64,000 nucleotides of DNA from Marinobacter mobilis. GTDB lineage: Bacteria; Pseudomonadota; Gammaproteobacteria; Pseudomonadales; Oleiphilaceae. Below the pieces are notes generated by a model that worked only from the letters and a program-made list of their open reading frames with translations, was not told the origin of the DNA and did no database searches. How positions within the stretch are numbered: the stretch's first letter is position 1; each line of letters begins with the position of its first letter. The stretch covers positions 429,674-493,673 of the forward strand of contig NZ_FNNE01000002.1 of assembly GCF_900106945.1 (NCBI RefSeq). The letters run 5' to 3'. The position numbers were made by a program, and so were the translations under genes. This document shows, piece after piece, positions 35,333 through 44,865 of this stretch.

Positions 35333-37663
35333 TCAGGAAACCGCCTTGCAGAATTGTTCGAGTACAGCTCTTAGCATTTCGATATTAACGGGTTTTGCGA
35401 CAAAGGCATTCATGCCGGCCTGGCGGCAGTGCTCCTCATCCTGTTCCATGGCGCTGGCGGTCAGTGCCACCACCGGAATGGCGGTCCGGCCCTCCGCCTC
35501 TTCCCATTGCCTTAGCCGTCGGGTTGCTTCAAAGCCATCGACTTTGGGCATGACGCAATCCATAAATATGATATCAAAAGGATGCCACATCCACAGGCTT
35601 GCCGCGGCCTCGCCATCGTTGGCGGTCATGACGTCGCAGCCAAGTTTTTCCAGCAAGCGACGGGTGAGGGTACGGTTGACCGGGTTGTCTTCCACCAGAA
35701 GCACTCGCATCCGCCCGCAGGGAAGGCTCTGCTGTCGGGAGGTGGTGTGCACGCTTTGGAGTGAGAATCGGGTGAGAAACCGGCGTTTGTCCCGTTCTAC
35801 ATCAACAAAGAGCTGGTGCAGGATAGGGCTCAGACAGGATTCCCTGAGCGATTTGCTGAGAAAGGCATCCGCTCCGGCCTGGCGAAAGTGCTCTGCATCG
35901 CCCCGCTGAGGGTTGGACGACAGAATCAGCAGGCGGGTTTGGGTCCAGTCCGGGTTACTGCGGATCTGGCGACAAAGCAGATCGCTGTCCATATCCGGCA
36001 CAAAACCATCCAGTATTACCGCATCGAACGGGCGCTGGCCATCGGCGGCGAGCCGCAGGCTGGTCAGGGCTTCCCCGGCGGACTTGACCGCTTCGATATC
36101 GATGTCATAGCGAGACAGCATTTCGAGGGTGATCTTCCGTGACAACTCGTAGGAATCCACCACCAGAATATGGCGCCCGTTGACCATTCGGGTGTCGGGC
36201 CTGATACGCGTGGCGCCGGACGGTGCCATTGGCAGAGTCAGTTCCACCCAGAAGGTGGTGCCTTCGCCGGGCTGGCTTTCGACGTCCAGCGATCCACTCA
36301 TCAGATTGACCAGTTGACGACAAATGGCCAGGCCCAACCCGGCACCGGGAGACTGGCGCTGGAAGCGCTGGCCGAGCTGAACGTAGGGTTCGTAAACCAG
36401 GGGTAAATCTTCCGGATTGATGCCCACCCCGGTGTCTTCCACCGCCAGCCGCAGGCGAACATGGTCATCCTGACGGCCAAGTACCTCGATGCTGATGAGC
36501 ACGTGGCCGGAGTCGGTGAACTTGATGGCGTTGGAGGTCAGGTTGAGCAAAATCTGGCGAATCCGCACGGGGTCCCCTTCCAGGGCAAAGGGCAGGTTCT
36601 CGTCAACCCTCAGTTCCAGCGCCAGACCCTTTTCCCGGGCCCGGCTGCCGAGCATGTGGACCAGATCATTCAGGGTTTCCCGCAAATCGAAGGGGATGGG
36701 CTCAAGGATCAGCTTACCGGCTTCGATGCTGGAAATATCCAGCAGGTCGTTGATGATGGCCGAGAGGTTTTCTGATGCGCTTTGCAGGGTCTGGACGTAT
36801 TCGTGTTGCTCCTGATCCAGCTGGGTGTCGGCCAGCAGGCTGGCATAGCCGAGTACCGATTGCAGGGGGGTGCGGAGCTCATGGCTGACATTGGCGAGGA
36901 ACTGGTTCTTGGCGTGGTTCGCCTTGATGGCTTCGTCCCGCTCGTCCCTGGACTGCAGACTGCTCTGGCGCAGGTTGCGGGTTTCTTCCAGTAATTGCTC
37001 CCTCATGATGTTTAGAGCCAACTCCATTTCGCTTAGCTCATCCGGGTGCTTGGGAGGTTTGCGCTTGAGCTTGAGGGGCTCTATCAGGGCATCCAGGTTC
37101 AGCCGTGCGGCGTATCGGGACATGGCTTCAAGATGTCTCGACAGCGTAATGCGAACGATCAACAGCAGCCCGAGCGTGCCCAGCATCACGATGAACGATT
37201 GGAACAGCAGGGTAAACAGCGCCCGCTCAATCATTTGCTGGTATACCAATTCCACTGATGAGGTCAGGGTCAGTGTTCCAAGCGTCTGGGGTTCATTCAG
37301 CGGGGAGCGGTCGTAGATCAGAGGGAAGGTCTGGGTAATGACCCGGTCGCCAGAGGGTTTGCCGGCGCTGAACTGATCGCCGTCGGACACGGTGACCTGG
37401 GCGTGGGCGATATCGGGAAGCCGGACAATGTCGTCGGTGGCGTTGGCGACTTCACTGTAGTTAAGCAGCCAGAGGTTGGTCGCGAGTGTGCCCGAGATGA
37501 GATCCGCTGCTTTGGCCTGGACGTTTTCAAGATCCCGGGTGCGGCTGTCCAGTTCACCGATCATTTGCAGGCCGGTGGCAACGAGAGAGAGAACAACACT
37601 GAATAGCATCACGTAGACGAGCAATCGAGCCGCCAGGGGGCGAACACCCATCTTTTTCAGCAT
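35333..37663 (-). CDS. Hybrid sensor histidine kinase with two receivers
   Basis: A ~776-residue inner-membrane hybrid kinase. Two membrane helices (about residues 15-37 and 151-173) flank a ~110-residue periplasmic sensor. A HAMP-like linker, HisKA (phosphoacceptor H261 in NVSHELRTPL), HATPase, and two receiver domains follow. The second receiver is canonical (LVEDNPVNR, IIFMDCVMP). The first has VVDSYELSR instead of the usual DD pair, although the phosphoacceptor-type VILDGFVPD remains. No C-terminal Hpt domain is present, unlike BarA/GacS, so I avoid those names. I start at ATG 37663; TTG 37678 is in frame upstream. Confidence 0.9.
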   Translation of the reverse strand: MLKKMGVRPLAARLLVYVMLFSVVLSLVATGLQMIGELDSRTRDLENVQAKAADLISGTLATNLWLLNYSEVANATDDIVRLPDIAHAQVTVSDGDQFSAGKPSGDRVITQTFPLIYDRSPLNEPQTLGTLTLTSSVELVYQQMIERALFTLLFQSFIVMLGTLGLLLIVRITLSRHLEAMSRYAARLNLDALIEPLKLKRKPPKHPDELSEMELALNIMREQLLEETRNLRQSSLQSRDERDEAIKANHAKNQFLANVSHELRTPLQSVLGYASLLADTQLDQEQHEYVQTLQSASENLSAIINDLLDISSIEAGKLILEPIPFDLRETLNDLVHMLGSRAREKGLALELRVDENLPFALEGDPVRIRQILLNLTSNAIKFTDSGHVLISIEVLGRQDDHVRLRLAVEDTGVGINPEDLPLVYEPYVQLGQRFQRQSPGAGLGLAICRQLVNLMSGSLDVESQPGEGTTFWVELTLPMAPSGATRIRPDTRMVNGRHILVVDSYELSRKITLEMLSRYDIDIEAVKSAGEALTSLRLAADGQRPFDAVILDGFVPDMDSDLLCRQIRSNPDWTQTRLLILSSNPQRGDAEHFRQAGADAFLSKSLRESCLSPILHQLFVDVERDKRRFLTRFSLQSVHTTSRQQSLPCGRMRVLLVEDNPVNRTLTRRLLEKLGCDVMTANDGEAAASLWMWHPFDIIFMDCVMPKVDGFEATRRLRQWEEAEGRTAIPVVALTASAMEQDEEHCRQAGMNAFVAKPVNIEMLRAVLEQFCKAVS

Positions 37664-37747
37664 GCTGGTCAGTGGCAAATCACGAATTCCCTGTGGAGAG
37701 TCTGGTCGTGTCCTGAATGACGTTGTTATTCAGTGATGTTCCCGAGT

Positions 37748-38536
37748 TTAACAGACCGTCAGAATCTCGACACCATCCGCAGAGGTCATTTCGCCAGCGT
37801 TACCCGATTTCTGGTTACTGCTCGAAACAAAGCGAAAGCGGACGTTAACGTCATACAGATGGGCACCGTAAACTCGATCTTCGTCGCGCCCGCGCCGGAA
37901 CGATGGGCGGGGGTCGTAACTGACCACGTCTTCGATGAGTGCCCTGAAATCGGGATAACGCAGAGGATCAAGGTTGGCAAGTTGCTGTTCCGCCTCGGCG
38001 CTGAAAACCACCGGCAGTCGCCCGGTTGGTGGTTCCTCTGCCCACCCCAGGCGGGCGTTAGGGACTGCGTCGGCAAAGGGAAGGTAGGGTTTGATATCGA
38101 GAATCGGTGTACCGTCGATCAGGTCGTGGTCACGGATCCGCAGCAGCAGTTGCCCGTTTTCCCGTCGTAATCCCTGATTACTGACTACCGACAGGCCAAG
38201 GCTGTTTGGCCGGAAAGGGGAGCGGCTGGCGAATACCCCGACTTTCTTGTTGCCCCCCAGGCGCGGCGGCCGCACCACTGGCCGCCACTCGGCCCGCACC
38301 GCTTGGTGGAACTGAAAGGTCAGCCAGATATGGCTGCAGTCTTCCAGGCCGCGAAAGGCGTCTTCGCGATCAAACGGTGGCTGGATTACCAGGTCGGCCC
38401 AGGCATGCCGGGTCAATCCCGGTTGCCTTGGCACACCAAACTTGTCGCGAAAACAGGAGCGGGTGATGGCCACAGGCGTCAGCGTCAAGGCCTCCGAGGC
38501 GGGTCTGGAGGCGTGTCTGGTGGGAGCTCTGGTCAT
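37748..38536 (-). CDS. trmO: tRNA (t6A37) N6-methyltransferase TrmO
   Basis: A 262-residue TrmO (TsaA/YaeB) protein. It uses SAM to methylate N6-threonylcarbamoyl-adenosine 37 in certain threonine tRNAs. Features: the RQPGLTRHAWADL stretch, FEGLEDFSHIWLTFQFH-like residues at about 58-75, RSPFRPNSLGLSVV and GTPILDIKPYLPFADA. Family length is full. It overlaps the preceding 368-residue gene by 4 nt (ATGA), so it is translated with it. It is not in the pil cluster of Pseudomonas. Confidence 0.93.
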   Translation of the reverse strand: MTRAPTRHASRPASEALTLTPVAITRSCFRDKFGVPRQPGLTRHAWADLVIQPPFDREDAFRGLEDCSHIWLTFQFHQAVRAEWRPVVRPPRLGGNKKVGVFASRSPFRPNSLGLSVVSNQGLRRENGQLLLRIRDHDLIDGTPILDIKPYLPFADAVPNARLGWAEEPPTGRLPVVFSAEAEQQLANLDPLRYPDFRALIEDVVSYDPRPSFRRGRDEDRVYGAHLYDVNVRFRFVSSSNQKSGNAGEMTSADGVEILTVC

Positions 38537-39639
38537 TGATTGAGGTTGCCTGATAAGTACATTTCGATACGGAGCACCAGCGAAGCCTGGTCCTTAAAGC
38601 TCTTGTCACGGGGGAAGTCGAAGGCAGGGATGATTTCTCCAAACAACCAGTCATCATAAAGCCGGTAACGATAGGTAACGTCGGCAAAGTAGCTGGTGGT
38701 TCGCCAGCCGGGCTGGCTTTCACCCAGTACACCCAACCGGGGGTTTATGGAGGAGCGGTTGTTCAGGTCCTTGTAGACGTTAAACACCTGGGACATCTCA
38801 AATTCGCGGTTACTGTGTACCCACTCCAGTTCTGAGGAGGTCAGGAACAGCCAGCCATTGCCGATATCCCTGCCAATGCCCATCCAGGTGCTCTCCCCCC
38901 AGCCACTCAGGTGGTAGTAAAAAACACGTTGCTGGACCTGGAGCTTCCAGTGTTCATCCAACGGCCACTGCTTGCGTGCCGTGGCCCGCCAAAAGGCATC
39001 TACCGGCAACCGCAGACGAATACCAATATCGTTATTAAGGTTTATGGCATCGCCTATCTCGGAGATGAATCGCAAGGCGCCGGTAGGCTCATTTTCGGTA
39101 CGCTCATCGGATGGAATCTGCCGGCTCCGGCGCCGTTCGGCCAGGGGTATCAGTTCGTCGCTCTCGCTCTCGACAATCAGTCGCAGTTTTTCCTGAACGG
39201 TAGGAATGTCCAGGCGAAAGCGACCTTCCGGTTCAAACTTGAACGGATCACCGTACTCGGAGGCGGTTGCAAAGCCAATGCGCAGGTAGCTGGCATTGCT
39301 CGGCAGCGCCTGGGGACTGCCTGAGAGCGTTCGGTCAGCCCATTCGCCGAACTTTTCAACGAGTGCGGAGTTCGCACGCTGGCTGGCGATCACCCAATTG
39401 GAAAATTGCAGCCAGTAGGAGTCATCCGGATGCTGCCAGAACTCGGCTGGCTGGAAGGTGTAGATGTCCGGGGGCAGCACATCGCCGGGGAACAGAGGGG
39501 CGGGTGTATCGGTAATGACGACCGGGTCACCGTCAGCATGCACGAACCCCGAAGACATGGCCAGGCAGGCACACAGGACGACAAGACGAAGTTTAATGCT
39601 ATCCAAACGCCACCAGTAATGTCTTGTGAATGGCCTCAA
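38533..39639 (-). CDS. Exported protein of unknown function
   Basis: A 368-residue protein I do not recognise. A signal peptide near the start (VVLCACLAMSSGFVHA) ends at about residue 35. The mature part alternates charged and aromatic strands (LQVQQRVFYYHLSGWGESTWMG, FEMSQVFNVYKDLNNR) and looks like an outer-membrane beta barrel, though the C-terminus SGNLNQ lacks the usual aromatic ending. The long form overlaps the end of coaE by 41 nt; a TTG at 39606 would shorten it and still keep the signal peptide. It is coupled to trmO by an ATGA overlap. Confidence 0.65.
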   Translation of the reverse strand: MRPFTRHYWWRLDSIKLRLVVLCACLAMSSGFVHADGDPVVITDTPAPLFPGDVLPPDIYTFQPAEFWQHPDDSYWLQFSNWVIASQRANSALVEKFGEWADRTLSGSPQALPSNASYLRIGFATASEYGDPFKFEPEGRFRLDIPTVQEKLRLIVESESDELIPLAERRRSRQIPSDERTENEPTGALRFISEIGDAINLNNDIGIRLRLPVDAFWRATARKQWPLDEHWKLQVQQRVFYYHLSGWGESTWMGIGRDIGNGWLFLTSSELEWVHSNREFEMSQVFNVYKDLNNRSSINPRLGVLGESQPGWRTTSYFADVTYRYRLYDDWLFGEIIPAFDFPRDKSFKDQASLVLRIEMYLSGNLNQ

Positions 39640-40201
39640 CCTGGCGTTTCACGTCGTTTAGGGAAACATCATTATCGATGACTTCGTCGGCTTTTTTAAG
39701 CTTTTCTTCTCGGGGCATCTGGGCTGCAATGATCCGCTCCACCTGTGAGCGGTCATTGTTGTCCCTTGCCATGGTACGGGTGATCTGGGTTTCAACAGGC
39801 ACATCGATGACAACAATGTTCTGCACCATCGTGTGCTGATCGGTTTCAAGCAGCAGTGGCGATACCAGAATCGAGTACGCCTGATCATAGTGTTCCGGAA
39901 CCAGCTGGCGCTGCAGTTCCTGCCGGATCAGGGGGTGTAGCAGACCCTCTAGCCAGGTGCGCTGGTCCGGGTCGCGAAACACAATCGCCCGGAGAGCGGC
40001 CCGATCCAGCCCGCCTTGTGGATCGAGAATGCGGTCACCGAAGTGCTGACGGATCTGTTCCAGTGCGGGTGTACCAGGCTCAACCACCTGGCGTGCGACA
40101 TCGTCGGCGTCGACCCAGTGAATTCCTAACTCCCCAAACAGGCGGGCAACGGTCGATTTGCCGCTGCCAATTCCGCCAGTCAGTCCAATAACGGCTGTCA
40201 T
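39599..40201 (-). CDS. coaE: Dephospho-CoA kinase
   Basis: A 200-residue P-loop kinase that phosphorylates dephospho-CoA, the last step of CoA synthesis. Walker A is GGIGSGKST (residues 9-17) and the CoaE hallmark WVDADDVARQVVEPG follows at about residues 30-44. It is 25 nt downstream of pilD in the usual pilBCD-coaE arrangement. Confidence 0.95.
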   Translation of the reverse strand: MTAVIGLTGGIGSGKSTVARLFGELGIHWVDADDVARQVVEPGTPALEQIRQHFGDRILDPQGGLDRAALRAIVFRDPDQRTWLEGLLHPLIRQELQRQLVPEHYDQAYSILVSPLLLETDQHTMVQNIVVIDVPVETQITRTMARDNNDRSQVERIIAAQMPREEKLKKADEVIDNDVSLNDVKRQVEAIHKTLLVAFG

Positions 40202-40226
40202 TATGTGTCAGACCTTCTGTTGCAGA

Positions 40227-41102
40227 TCAGAGCCCGAGGTAGCCGAGCCACCAGGCCTGCAGTTGCTCGCCAAACCAGAGTGCGAGCAATCCCGCGCCGG
40301 CCAGGTAGGGGCCAAACGGAATCGGTGTTTCCCGGCCATGCTGACGGAATACCATCAGGCTGATGCCAACCACAGCCCCGACCACCGAGGACAGCAGAAT
40401 AACCACCGGCAGCATCTGCCATCCCAGCCAGGCGCCAAGGGCGGCCAACAACTTGAAATCTCCATGCCCCATGCCTTCCTTGCCAGTGACCAGTTTGAAC
40501 AACCAGTACACCGACCACAGCGACAGATAACCGGCAACCGCACCCCAGAACGCGCTGTTAAAATCGGTCATCACGCCAAAGTAGTTGAGCATCAGGCCCA
40601 GCCACATCAGCGGCAAGGTCATGCTGTCTGGGAGTAGCTGGGTGTCCAGGTCGATCATGGTCAACGCAACCAGTACCCAGACCAGTACCAGCGACCACAA
40701 CCCCGCTTCAGTCGGGCCCAGCAACCAGACCGTGAATACCGAAAACAGGGCTGTCAGGGCTTCGATGATGGGGTAGCGCGGTGAAATCCGGGTCTTGCAG
40801 GAACCACATCTACCCCTCAGCAGAACGTAGCTGATGACCGGTATGTTTTCCCAGGCACGAATCTCGTGGCCACAGGAAGGGCAGGTGGAGTTAGGTGTCG
40901 ACAGAGTGATCCTGTCCGCCTTGCCCCGCTGCTTTTCCGGAACCTCCAGAAACTCCTCACACTGGCAGCGCCAGTCCTGCTCCATCATCTTGGGAAGACG
41001 AAGGATCACAACGTTCAGGAAGCTGCCAATACAGAGAGATACGAAAACGACAATGAAATAGAGCAGCCAGGGGCTGCTCGTGAAGATGGAAATGTCTGGC
41101 AT
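40227..41102 (-). CDS. pilD: Prepilin peptidase/N-methyltransferase PilD
   Basis: A 291-residue polytopic inner-membrane aspartic protease. It cleaves the leader of type IV prepilins and methylates the new N-terminus. The cytosolic zinc site comes from two CxxC pairs (CPSCGHEIRAW and CGSCKTRIS), plus an extra CQC upstream. Catalytic aspartates are in TMIDLDTQLLPD and GMGHGDFKLLAALGAW. It is coupled with pilC (9 nt gap). Confidence 0.96.
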   Translation of the reverse strand: MPDISIFTSSPWLLYFIVVFVSLCIGSFLNVVILRLPKMMEQDWRCQCEEFLEVPEKQRGKADRITLSTPNSTCPSCGHEIRAWENIPVISYVLLRGRCGSCKTRISPRYPIIEALTALFSVFTVWLLGPTEAGLWSLVLVWVLVALTMIDLDTQLLPDSMTLPLMWLGLMLNYFGVMTDFNSAFWGAVAGYLSLWSVYWLFKLVTGKEGMGHGDFKLLAALGAWLGWQMLPVVILLSSVVGAVVGISLMVFRQHGRETPIPFGPYLAGAGLLALWFGEQLQAWWLGYLGL

Positions 41103-41111
41103 AGGAATCGC

Positions 41112-42329
41112 TTATACAACCTGGCCCATTTGGAAGATTGGCAGGTACATGCCGATAATCAGGCCGCCGACCAGCACACCCAGTACGGCCATGATCATCG
41201 GCTCCATCAGCGCGGTCAGGTTGTCGACCATGTCGTCAACAACGGCTTCAAAGTGGTCGGCTACCTTTTCCAGCATTTCGTCGAGGTTTCCTGATTCTTC
41301 ACCGATGGCGGTTAGCTGAACCGCCATGACAGGAAATACGCCGCTTTCCCTCATGGACGCTTGGAGTTGGGTTCCGCCTGAAACATCCTGCTTGATCTTT
41401 TGGATTGCATCTCGATAAACGGCGTTACCTGTTGCGCCAGCAACTGAGTCTAAAGCGTCAACCAATGGGACGCCCGAAGCAAAGGTGGTAGAAAGTACCC
41501 GGCCAAACTTGGCAACGGCGGACTTGTCAAGGATCTCTCCAACTATCGGCAGTTTCAGCATGTATTTGTCGACTGCGTCCGAAAATTTCTGGGATCGGGT
41601 TTTAGCTTCCTTGAAAACAAATATTGTGGCTGCGATGCCTAAGAGAACGATAAACCACCAGGCTTGCATCCACTCTGACACGTTGATAATAAATTGAGTG
41701 AATACGGGGAGCTCAGCTCCAAACCCTTCGAACAGAGACTCAAACTGGGGTACAACCTTTACCAGCAGAATGGCCGTTACTACGATTGCCACGACGACAA
41801 CCGCTATCGGGTACGTCATGGCTTTTTTGACCTTCTTCTTCAGCCGTTCAGTCTTTTCCAAGTATGTAGCGACACGGTCAAGCATCTGCTCTAGAGCGCC
41901 AGCTTTCTCCCCTGAATCTACGAGGTTGCAGTAGAGGTCGTCGAAGTGTTTGGGGTGTCGGCGTAGTGCGCCGGCAAAGCTTGTGCCTGCGGCAACATCG
42001 TTGCGGATGCTGCTAACGAGGTCTTTCAATCCTTGATTTTCCAAACCATCAGTGACGATATCAAAGCTCTGAACCAAGGGGACGCCGGCTTTCATCATTG
42101 TCGCCATCTGGCGCGTGAACATGGCGATATCGAACGGCGTAATTTTCTTACTGCCGCCGAACAAGGGCTTGGGCTTTTTGCGGACTTTATCCGGGACAAT
42201 ACCCTGCTTACGTAATTGGGCCTTGACAAGGGCAAGGTTGGATCCGGAAATTTCGCCTTTTGTTTTATTGCCTTTCCGGTCTTTGCCTTCCCAGACGAAT
42301 GCCTGAAGTTGTTGTGCTTTCTCTGCCAT
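41112..42329 (-). CDS. pilC: Type IV pilus inner-membrane platform protein PilC
   Basis: A 405-residue T2SF-type platform protein with two repeated cytoplasmic domains, each preceding membrane helices: FTRQMATMMKAGVPLVQSF (about residue 69) and FGRVLSTTFASGVPLVDAL (about 271). It couples the PilB/PilT motors to pilus assembly. It starts 2 nt after pilB and precedes pilD. Confidence 0.97.
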   Translation of the reverse strand: MAEKAQQLQAFVWEGKDRKGNKTKGEISGSNLALVKAQLRKQGIVPDKVRKKPKPLFGGSKKITPFDIAMFTRQMATMMKAGVPLVQSFDIVTDGLENQGLKDLVSSIRNDVAAGTSFAGALRRHPKHFDDLYCNLVDSGEKAGALEQMLDRVATYLEKTERLKKKVKKAMTYPIAVVVVAIVVTAILLVKVVPQFESLFEGFGAELPVFTQFIINVSEWMQAWWFIVLLGIAATIFVFKEAKTRSQKFSDAVDKYMLKLPIVGEILDKSAVAKFGRVLSTTFASGVPLVDALDSVAGATGNAVYRDAIQKIKQDVSGGTQLQASMRESGVFPVMAVQLTAIGEESGNLDEMLEKVADHFEAVVDDMVDNLTALMEPMIMAVLGVLVGGLIIGMYLPIFQMGQVV

Positions 42330-42331
42330 GT

Positions 42332-44044
42332 TTAATCCTTAGTCACCCGGTTGGCTTCTTCTAGGCTGGTCACGCCCTGCATCACTTTTAAGAGGGCAGA
42401 CTGCCGTAAGTTACGGAAGCCTTCAGCCTGGGCCTGCTTCGCAATCTGGATGGAGGTGGCCTCCTCCATAATCATATTCGCGAGTACATCCGTGATCTTT
42501 ACGACCTCGTAAATGCCGACGCGCCCTTTATATCCACCATTGCATTTATCACAGCCCTTGGGGCGGAACAACGTAAAGCCTGTATCAATTTGTTCCTGTG
42601 TGAACCCTTCCTTCAAAAGCACGTCCTGAGGGATATCTGCTGCTTCTTTGCAACTACTGCAGAGCCTTCTTCCAAGTCGTTGGGCAATGATAAGGCTCAC
42701 TGATGTTGCGATGTTGAATGCTGGAACCCCCATGTTCATCATCCTGGTGAGGGTTTCTGGTGCGCTGTTCGTGTGCAAGGTAGAAAGTACCAAGTGGCCG
42801 GTCTGGGCGGCCTTAATGGCAATGTTGGCGGTTTCAAGGTCCCGAATCTCGCCGACCATGATAATGTCCGGGTCTTGCCGCAGAAATGCCCTAAGTGCTT
42901 CAGCAAAGCCTAGCCCGACTTTGGTGTTGACGTTAACCTGATTGATCCCCTCAAGGTTAATCTCCGCCGGATCTTCAGCGGTGGATATATTGAGTTCTGG
43001 TGTGTTGAGGATGTTCAGGCCGGTATACAGTGAGACGGTTTTTCCTGAACCAGTGGGGCCGGTCACCAAGATCATGCCCTGCGGCTGTTCCAGCGCTTTC
43101 AGGTATAAATTCTTTTGATCTTCTTCATAGCCCAACACGTCGATGCCCAGTTTTGCCTGGCTGGGGTCAAGTATTCGAAGCACTATCTTCTCACCCCACA
43201 ACGTTGGCAGGGTGTTGACTCGGAAGTCTATGGCCTTTGTTTTGGACAGCTTCATCTTGATCCGGCCGTCCTGAGGGACTCGCCGTTCGGAAATGTCCAG
43301 TTGCGCCATGATCTTAACGCGGGCCGCAATCTTGGGGGCAAGCTTGATCGACGGCTTTGATATTTCCTTTAGAATGCCGTCAGTGCGGTATCGAACGCGG
43401 TAGGCTTTTTCATACGGCTCAAAATGAATATCCGAAGCGCCGGTGCGAATAGCATCCAGAAGCATCTTGTTGACGTATTTTACGATCGGGGCGTCGTCAA
43501 GGTCTGCCGTGCCAACAGACTCTTCTTCCTGTTCCCCGCCTTCGGTTTCAACACCTTCTAAATCGGCGTCATCCAGGTCGCCCATCGTCGTATCCTGGGC
43601 TTCCAGGAAACGATCGATAGCGGCATGTAGAAGTGTCTCGTCAGCAAGAACGGCATCTGTGCTCAGGCCAGTATTAAACTTAATTTCGTCTAGGGCCTGA
43701 ATGTTGGTTGGATCAGAGACTGCAATAAAGAGACGATTGCCTCGCTTATACAGGGGGAGGGCGTTGTGTTTGCGAATGAGCTTTTCGTCTACCAGCTTTT
43801 CCGGAAGCATCTCCGGAACGAAGGCTCCCAGATCGATCACTGAGACCCCAAACTCCATGGCTGCCGAATAGGCGAGGCCCTTGCTCTCGGCCAAGTTGTT
43901 CTGAACGAGGTAGGAGATTAATGGGATTTTGTTATTGGACGCCTGGATAAAGGCGTCCATGGCGGTATCTTCATCCAATAACCCGTCTTCGACAAAGCGA
44001 CGGGCAAGGCCGGTGAGCGTGATGCTTTTCTTGTTGGTAGACAT
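42332..44044 (-). CDS. pilB: Type IV pilus assembly ATPase PilB
   Basis: A 570-residue extension motor. N-terminal MshE-type domain, then the ATPase with Walker A GPTGSGKT (329-336), Walker B region DIIMVGEIRD (393-402) and a zinc-binding tetracysteine CSSC/CDKC (462-465, 498-501). PilB drives polymerisation of PilA through PilC. It is divergent from pilA across a 331-nt control region and leads the pilBCD-coaE operon. Confidence 0.97.
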   Translation of the reverse strand: MSTNKKSITLTGLARRFVEDGLLDEDTAMDAFIQASNNKIPLISYLVQNNLAESKGLAYSAAMEFGVSVIDLGAFVPEMLPEKLVDEKLIRKHNALPLYKRGNRLFIAVSDPTNIQALDEIKFNTGLSTDAVLADETLLHAAIDRFLEAQDTTMGDLDDADLEGVETEGGEQEEESVGTADLDDAPIVKYVNKMLLDAIRTGASDIHFEPYEKAYRVRYRTDGILKEISKPSIKLAPKIAARVKIMAQLDISERRVPQDGRIKMKLSKTKAIDFRVNTLPTLWGEKIVLRILDPSQAKLGIDVLGYEEDQKNLYLKALEQPQGMILVTGPTGSGKTVSLYTGLNILNTPELNISTAEDPAEINLEGINQVNVNTKVGLGFAEALRAFLRQDPDIIMVGEIRDLETANIAIKAAQTGHLVLSTLHTNSAPETLTRMMNMGVPAFNIATSVSLIIAQRLGRRLCSSCKEAADIPQDVLLKEGFTQEQIDTGFTLFRPKGCDKCNGGYKGRVGIYEVVKITDVLANMIMEEATSIQIAKQAQAEGFRNLRQSALLKVMQGVTSLEEANRVTKD

Positions 44045-44175
44045 AAGAATGGATGAACGAGTCCTAAGTAACTGAATGTCGGTTCCTAAATCCTACGCAG
44101 AGTTTAGTTGCCTGTGGAGGGTTTGGAAAGGTGTAGCTGCGCGTAACCTCAGAAGAGCACAAGAGACGGCTGTCA

Positions 44176-44192
44176 GTGACGTTTTTTGTCAC
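44176..44192. promoter_or_regulatory. GTGAC-N7-GTCAC repeat, candidate PilR site
   Basis: GTGAC (44176-44180) and GTCAC (44188-44192) flank a T-rich spacer, with a TGTC just to the left. It lies about 150 nt upstream of the expected pilA transcription start, where PilR sites are expected for a sigma-54 promoter. Function inferred from position. Confidence 0.35.
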
Positions 44193-44300
44193 CCAATGAC
44201 GGAAGAGGGCAGTATTCTTTGTCGGGCTTGGTTATGGTGGGTTTTATGAAAAGCCAATAATTACATGAATTTGGTGGTAAATTTTTCATTTTCTTGCAAT

Positions 44301-44316
44301 TGGCACGGTCAATGCT
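44301..44316 (+). promoter_or_regulatory. Sigma-54 promoter of pilA
   Basis: TGGCACGGTCAATGCT matches the -24/-12 consensus TGGCAC-N5-TTGCW with one mismatch (ATGCT). It would start transcription near 44328, giving a leader of about 48 nt. pilA is the classic RpoN/PilR target in Pseudomonas, and rpoN itself is in this window. Confidence 0.85.
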
Positions 44317-44375
44317 ACAGTTCTGGCAGGTCGCTCTGCAGAGGGGCGTCACTGTCAAACTTCCGGAGATGAAGC

Positions 44376-44816
44376 ATGAAAAAAGTTCAACAAGGTTTTA
44401 CTCTGATTGAATTGATGATCGTTGTTGCGATCATTGGTATTCTGGCTGCGGTCGCGATTCCTGCGTATCAGGATTATACCATTCGTGCCAAAGTGACCGA
44501 AGCAATGTCCATTGCTTCCCAGGCAAAAACTGCGGTGTCTGAGTACTATATTTCTCAAGGTTCAATGCCGGCTGATCAGACCACTGCCGGTTTGGAGACT
44601 GCAGCTAGCTACGCAACAGATGTTGTTCAAACTATGACGTACACCCGCACCAGTGCAGATGTAGGTGCGATTGCAATGGCAGTTCAGGACTTGGGTGGTG
44701 ATACTGCTTTGGGTCAGACCTTTACGCTGACTGGTACTGGTAACAACGTAGGTATTACTTGGGTGTGTGCTGCAGGCACTATCAACTCCAAGTACCTGCC
44801 GTCTAACTGCCGTTAA
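44376..44816 (+). CDS. pilA: Type IV major pilin PilA
   Basis: A 146-residue type IVa prepilin. The leader MKKVQQG is cut before F8, and the essential glutamate is E12 (fifth residue of the mature form) in [22 protein letters not shown]. The C-terminal disulfide loop is formed by C131 and C145, followed by one arginine. No C-terminal serine is present, so TfpO-type terminal glycosylation is not expected; another glycosylation mode is possible given the next two genes. A strong terminator follows 24 nt later. Confidence 0.96.
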   Translation: MKKVQQGFTLIELMIVVAIIGILAAVAIPAYQDYTIRAKVTEAMSIASQAKTAVSEYYISQGSMPADQTTAGLETAASYATDVVQTMTYTRTSADVGAIAMAVQDLGGDTALGQTFTLTGTGNNVGITWVCAAGTINSKYLPSNCR

Positions 44817-44840
44817 TTGGCTCTGGCCAATTAGTTGAGA

Positions 44841-44862
44841 AAGCGCCTTCGGGCGCTTTTTT
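44841..44862 (+). terminator. Intrinsic terminator after pilA
   Basis: A 7-bp AAGCGCC/GGCGCTT stem with a UUCG tetraloop is followed by six T residues. It ends only 3 nt before the next ORF, so that gene must be expressed by read-through or an internal start. Confidence 0.92.
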
Positions 44863-44865
44863 ACT

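Larger units (their letters stand above)
44045..44375. other. pilB-pilA divergent control region
   Basis: 331 nt with no gene. It carries the pilA sigma-54 promoter, an inverted repeat that could bind PilR, and the still unidentified pilB promoter. The right half (44220-44300) is AT-rich, suited to bending for sigma-54 activation. Confidence 0.7.

Noticed and set aside
35333..37663. Naming the hybrid kinase BarA or GacS
   Set aside because: It has two receivers and lacks the C-terminal Hpt domain of those proteins.
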